DNA of 7,895 nucleotides from Spirochaetales bacterium (GTDB lineage: Bacteria > Spirochaetota > Spirochaetia > Sphaerochaetales > Sphaerochaetaceae): NCBI GenBank assembly GCA_017475725.1, contig JAFVFA010000285.1, positions 1-7,895 on the forward strand, given 5' to 3'. Of this stretch, positions 5,484 through 7,895 are shown one piece after another. Position 1 is the stretch's first letter; each line of letters begins with the position of its first letter. The position numbers and the translations under genes were made by a program. The notes below the pieces were generated by a model. It was not told the DNA's origin. It did no database searches and saw only the letters and a list, made by a program, of their open reading frames with translations.

Positions 5484-7352
5484 ATGAACATAGCGGTTTT
5501 GAAGGAGAGACTCGAGAGGCTGGACAGAGGCTTCGCGAAGGACGACATGTCGGAGAGGAGGGTCGAGAAGGCCCTTGTGCTTGATCTGAGCGACGAGAGC
5601 TTCTACGACTGGATCATCCCCGAGCAGTATCTGAACGCCTATGTCTCGGGCCCGGCCCTGGGCGCAAGGCTCTGGGCGGAGTTCGCCGGAGCCAACGTTG
5701 AGGAGCCCTCCACCTATGAGTCCAACAACCCGGTGGTCATCACGTCCTCGTCCCTCAGCAACTCAGGCATGCCCGGGTGCGAGAGCGTCAGCATAGCCTT
5801 CAGGTCCCCGGTTTCCCGGACCCTGCGTTTCAACGTCTGCTGCAACACGGTGGGCATGAGGCTCAGGGCCATAGGCTACAGCGCCCTGATAATCACAGGA
5901 AGGCTGAGACGGCCCGCCATAGTGGACATAAAGAGAAGCGGGGTGACCTACAACATCTCAGAGGTCTTCATAGACTACCGCGTCAGCCAGATAGAGGAGC
6001 TTGTGGGGGTGGGACCCATGACCACTGCGATGTCGATAGGACCTGCCGGCGAGCAGAAGGTCCCGTACGCGGCTGTGGTCTGCGAGGGCGCCACAACCGG
6101 ACGCGGAGGACTGGGCTGCGTGTTCGGCTACAAGAACATCAAGAGCCTCTGCATCACGGGCTTCGATACTGCATTCGAGCGCGACGGGCATGAGGAGAGC
6201 ATAAAGAGGTCCTTCGACAAGCTGTACGATGCCCTTGCTTCCAGTCCATACTGCAACTCCATGCAGAGAAGCGGCTCTGCCTGCCTGGTCAAGAGCGGGA
6301 GCAAGAACGGCTGGGCTCCGGTGTTCAACTTCAGCAGACGAACCGACCCCAGGCTGTTCCATCTTGCAGGTGACGAGGTCAACAGGCGCTACGGCCCGGA
6401 GCACGGCGGCTGCATACAGTGTCCGGTGCTCTGCAGACACAGGACGCTCAACGGGATTTCCATCCCTGGATATGAGTCCACCCTTATGCTTGGGGCCAAC
6501 ATCGCGTGCTTCGACATGGACAAGATCATCGAGCGCTATGCGCAGTGCCTGGACTTCGGTCTTGACCCTGTCTCCACCGGCAACGTGATGGGCTGGGCTA
6601 GCGAGGCCTGGTCAAGCGGACTGGCGGACAACCTGTTCGAACCCGACTTCTCGTTCAAGGACAACTCCAAGGTCCTGCCTCTGATAGAGATGATTGCCAG
6701 AAGGATCGGGCCCGGCGAGCCTCTGAGCTTCGGAACCTACGCCCTGGGCAAGGCCTGCAACGACGAGAGCTTCGCATACACCATCATGGGGCTTGAGTGC
6801 GGACCGTTCGACTACAGGGGTGCCTACGCACAGAGCATATCCGACTGCATGGGCTTCTGGTTCACGAACCATTTCGAGATCAACAGCGGCATCTGCAGTG
6901 CAGACCACGCCGACTGGGCGGTCCTGAACGAGCGCATTGTCATGGGGCTGGAGAGCTACGGAATCACCGATGCAATGATCGTTCCGACAATGGTGGACAA
7001 CCTGAAACGCCGGAGCAGACTAATGAGAATCATTCCTAAATCGGAAATCAAGCGCGTTAAACCAACCCTTCTGGCCGATTGCATCAGCACAATCACCGGA
7101 AAGGATGTCCAGTCGGAGACGATCATGGAGCTTGGCGACAGATGCTGGCGTCTGATCTACGAGATAAACAGGATGCTTGGATTCGACATGCTGAACGACA
7201 CGGAGAACCTTCTGCCGGTGCACTTCTGCATAGACCCGGACAGCAACCACAAGGTGGATTCAATCGTTCCCTACAGGGATCTCATGGACAGGTATTGCTT
7301 CCTGAGAAAGCAGACCATCGCCCTCCAGAGCGCGGATCTGGACATCAACTGA
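5484..7352 (+). CDS. Aldehyde:ferredoxin oxidoreductase-family catalytic subunit (W/Mo-bispterin), divergent
   Basis: The 622-residue product has the length and organisation of AOR enzymes, which oxidise aldehydes or related substrates with a tungsten (or molybdenum) bis-pterin and one [4Fe-4S] cluster. Seen: an N-terminal LVLDLSDE block (31-38); NNPVVITSSSLS (81-92) in place of NPLVFATGPLTG; GYSALIITG (131-139); IGPAGEQKVPYAAV (185-198); GRGGLGCVFGYKNIK (206-220), the best conserved AOR block; the cluster motif Cys310-x-x-Cys313-x-x-x-Cys317; the first pterin motif ending GLDPVSTGN (359-367); DYRGA (443-447); and the C-terminal ITGKDVQSETIMELGDRCW block (537-555). The second pterin/cluster motif DxxGLC appears as ESYGIT (490-495), so the fourth cluster Cys may be missing. 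The substrate cannot be predicted. A gtggag ribosome binding site (5471-5476) lies 7 bases upstream, inside the polyferredoxin gene, so translation is coupled. The 3' end overlaps the opposite-strand phosphoesterase gene. Confidence 0.88.
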   Translation: MNIAVLKERLERLDRGFAKDDMSERRVEKALVLDLSDESFYDWIIPEQYLNAYVSGPALGARLWAEFAGANVEEPSTYESNNPVVITSSSLSNSGMPGCESVSIAFRSPVSRTLRFNVCCNTVGMRLRAIGYSALIITGRLRRPAIVDIKRSGVTYNISEVFIDYRVSQIEELVGVGPMTTAMSIGPAGEQKVPYAAVVCEGATTGRGGLGCVFGYKNIKSLCITGFDTAFERDGHEESIKRSFDKLYDALASSPYCNSMQRSGSACLVKSGSKNGWAPVFNFSRRTDPRLFHLAGDEVNRRYGPEHGGCIQCPVLCRHRTLNGISIPGYESTLMLGANIACFDMDKIIERYAQCLDFGLDPVSTGNVMGWASEAWSSGLADNLFEPDFSFKDNSKVLPLIEMIARRIGPGEPLSFGTYALGKACNDESFAYTIMGLECGPFDYRGAYAQSISDCMGFWFTNHFEINSGICSADHADWAVLNERIVMGLESYGITDAMIVPTMVDNLKRRSRLMRIIPKSEIKRVKPTLLADCISTITGKDVQSETIMELGDRCWRLIYEINRMLGFDMLNDTENLLPVHFCIDPDSNHKVDSIVPYRDLMDRYCFLRKQTIALQSADLDIN

Positions 7353-7853
7353 CCCGTCATCCTGGAAGAGGACAAGGCCATAGGAGGCCCGCGTGCCGCC
7401 TCTGGGCCGTGACGGCGAACCCGGATTCATATTGATAACTCTTTTCTGCTCAATGAATTCACTTGATATTCCGCATTTATGGGTGTGGCCTGTGACCACA
7501 AGGTCGAAGTCCTTGTCGTCAAGGCCGACCGAAGACGGGCTCCAGTACAGATGCCCATGTGAGAGGAAGATCCGTAGGCCCTTGTAGGTGCAGGTCCGGT
7601 ACATAGGCAGGTCAATGCCCACGTCAGTCCAGTCCCATCTGTTGTCGCAGTTCCCCTGGACGGGCAGGAATACGAAGCCTCTGCATCTCAGAATGTGCGA
7701 GATGAAGTAGTTCTCCACATCAAGATCCCCTGCGTAGAGGAAGGCGAGACACCTGGGGTCGGCGGCTTTCTCCGCAAGCTGCTCCAGGGCCTGTTCGTCG
7801 TTGTGGACGTCACTTGAGACCAGAAGAAATGAAGAGCATTTTATTTCCAGCAT
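7260..7853 (-). CDS. YfcE/MJ0936-type metallophosphoesterase
   Basis: The 197-residue protein belongs to the calcineurin-like phosphodiesterase family with two metals in the active site; YfcE homologues are manganese-dependent phosphodiesterases acting on model substrates. All metal motifs are present in order: SSDVH (Asp15, His17), AGDLD (Asp43), GNCD (Asn68, Asp70), SHGH (98-101) and GHTH (122-125), followed by the family's NMNPGSPSRPRGG loop (141-153). ATG 7853 is the most upstream possible start, since an in-frame TAG lies 15-18 bases before it. No clear Shine-Dalgarno sequence is seen. After the usual end of the fold (about residue 175), a tail of about 20 residues runs on, and the last 93 bp lie antisense to the end of the oxidoreductase gene. 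The biological substrate is unknown. It is convergent with, and so not co-regulated with, the preceding operon. Confidence 0.9.
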   Translation of the reverse strand: MLEIKCSSFLLVSSDVHNDEQALEQLAEKAADPRCLAFLYAGDLDVENYFISHILRCRGFVFLPVQGNCDNRWDWTDVGIDLPMYRTCTYKGLRIFLSHGHLYWSPSSVGLDDKDFDLVVTGHTHKCGISSEFIEQKRVINMNPGSPSRPRGGTRASYGLVLFQDDGSVDVQIRALEGDGLLSQEAIPVHEIPVGND

Positions 7854-7895
7854 CGGTATGCGTTTACTCTAGCACATCATGCACATTCCGAGAAA

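Overview
The window is a dense, mostly + strand stretch of bacterial chromosome with a fairly high G+C content. Arginine is often encoded by AGG/AGA and isoleucine by ATA. The genes suggest an anaerobe that relies heavily on iron-sulphur and tungsten/molybdenum-pterin chemistry. My best guess is a spirochaete of the Treponema/Sphaerochaeta type. That rests on gene content and style and is only a moderate-to-low confidence call.

Layout: (1) the 3' end of rpmE (ribosomal protein L31) and its intrinsic terminator (1-201); (2) a promoter and a TTG-started gene for a galactokinase-fold GHMP protein whose catalytic motifs look eroded (281-1444); (3) a cysteine desulfurase (1508-2671) and a NifU/IscU-type scaffold (2690-3298), which form an iron-sulphur assembly pair; (4) a large nucleoside (uridine) kinase-like protein with TGS and ThrRS-like N-terminal domains (3338-5026); (5) a polyferredoxin with four [4Fe-4S] motifs (5059-5481) directly followed by a divergent aldehyde:ferredoxin oxidoreductase-family subunit (5484-7352); (6) on the - strand, a YfcE/MJ0936-type metallophosphoesterase (7260-7853) whose 3' end overlaps the oxidoreductase gene by 93 bp.

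NifS mobilises sulphur from cysteine and the NifU-like protein builds the clusters. The two genes after the kinase encode a probable electron-transfer/catalytic pair that needs up to five clusters. The oxidoreductase pair resembles the AorA/AorB or GOR-S/GOR-L arrangement; no FAD subunit is present in the window.

The most interesting points are these. The kinase and polyferredoxin genes both lack a Shine-Dalgarno sequence, and each has a TTGA -35-like element exactly 36 nt before the ATG and a -10-like hexamer ending 7 nt before it, which suggests leaderless transcripts. A perfect 8-3-8 bp palindrome covers the -35 of the oxidoreductase operon and the preceding stop codon. The galactokinase homologue looks like a pseudoenzyme. 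The oxidoreductase seems to have replaced the fourth cluster cysteine of the DxxGLC motif by Thr. I found no RNA gene, mobile element or CRISPR array. Nothing here proves a wholly new system.
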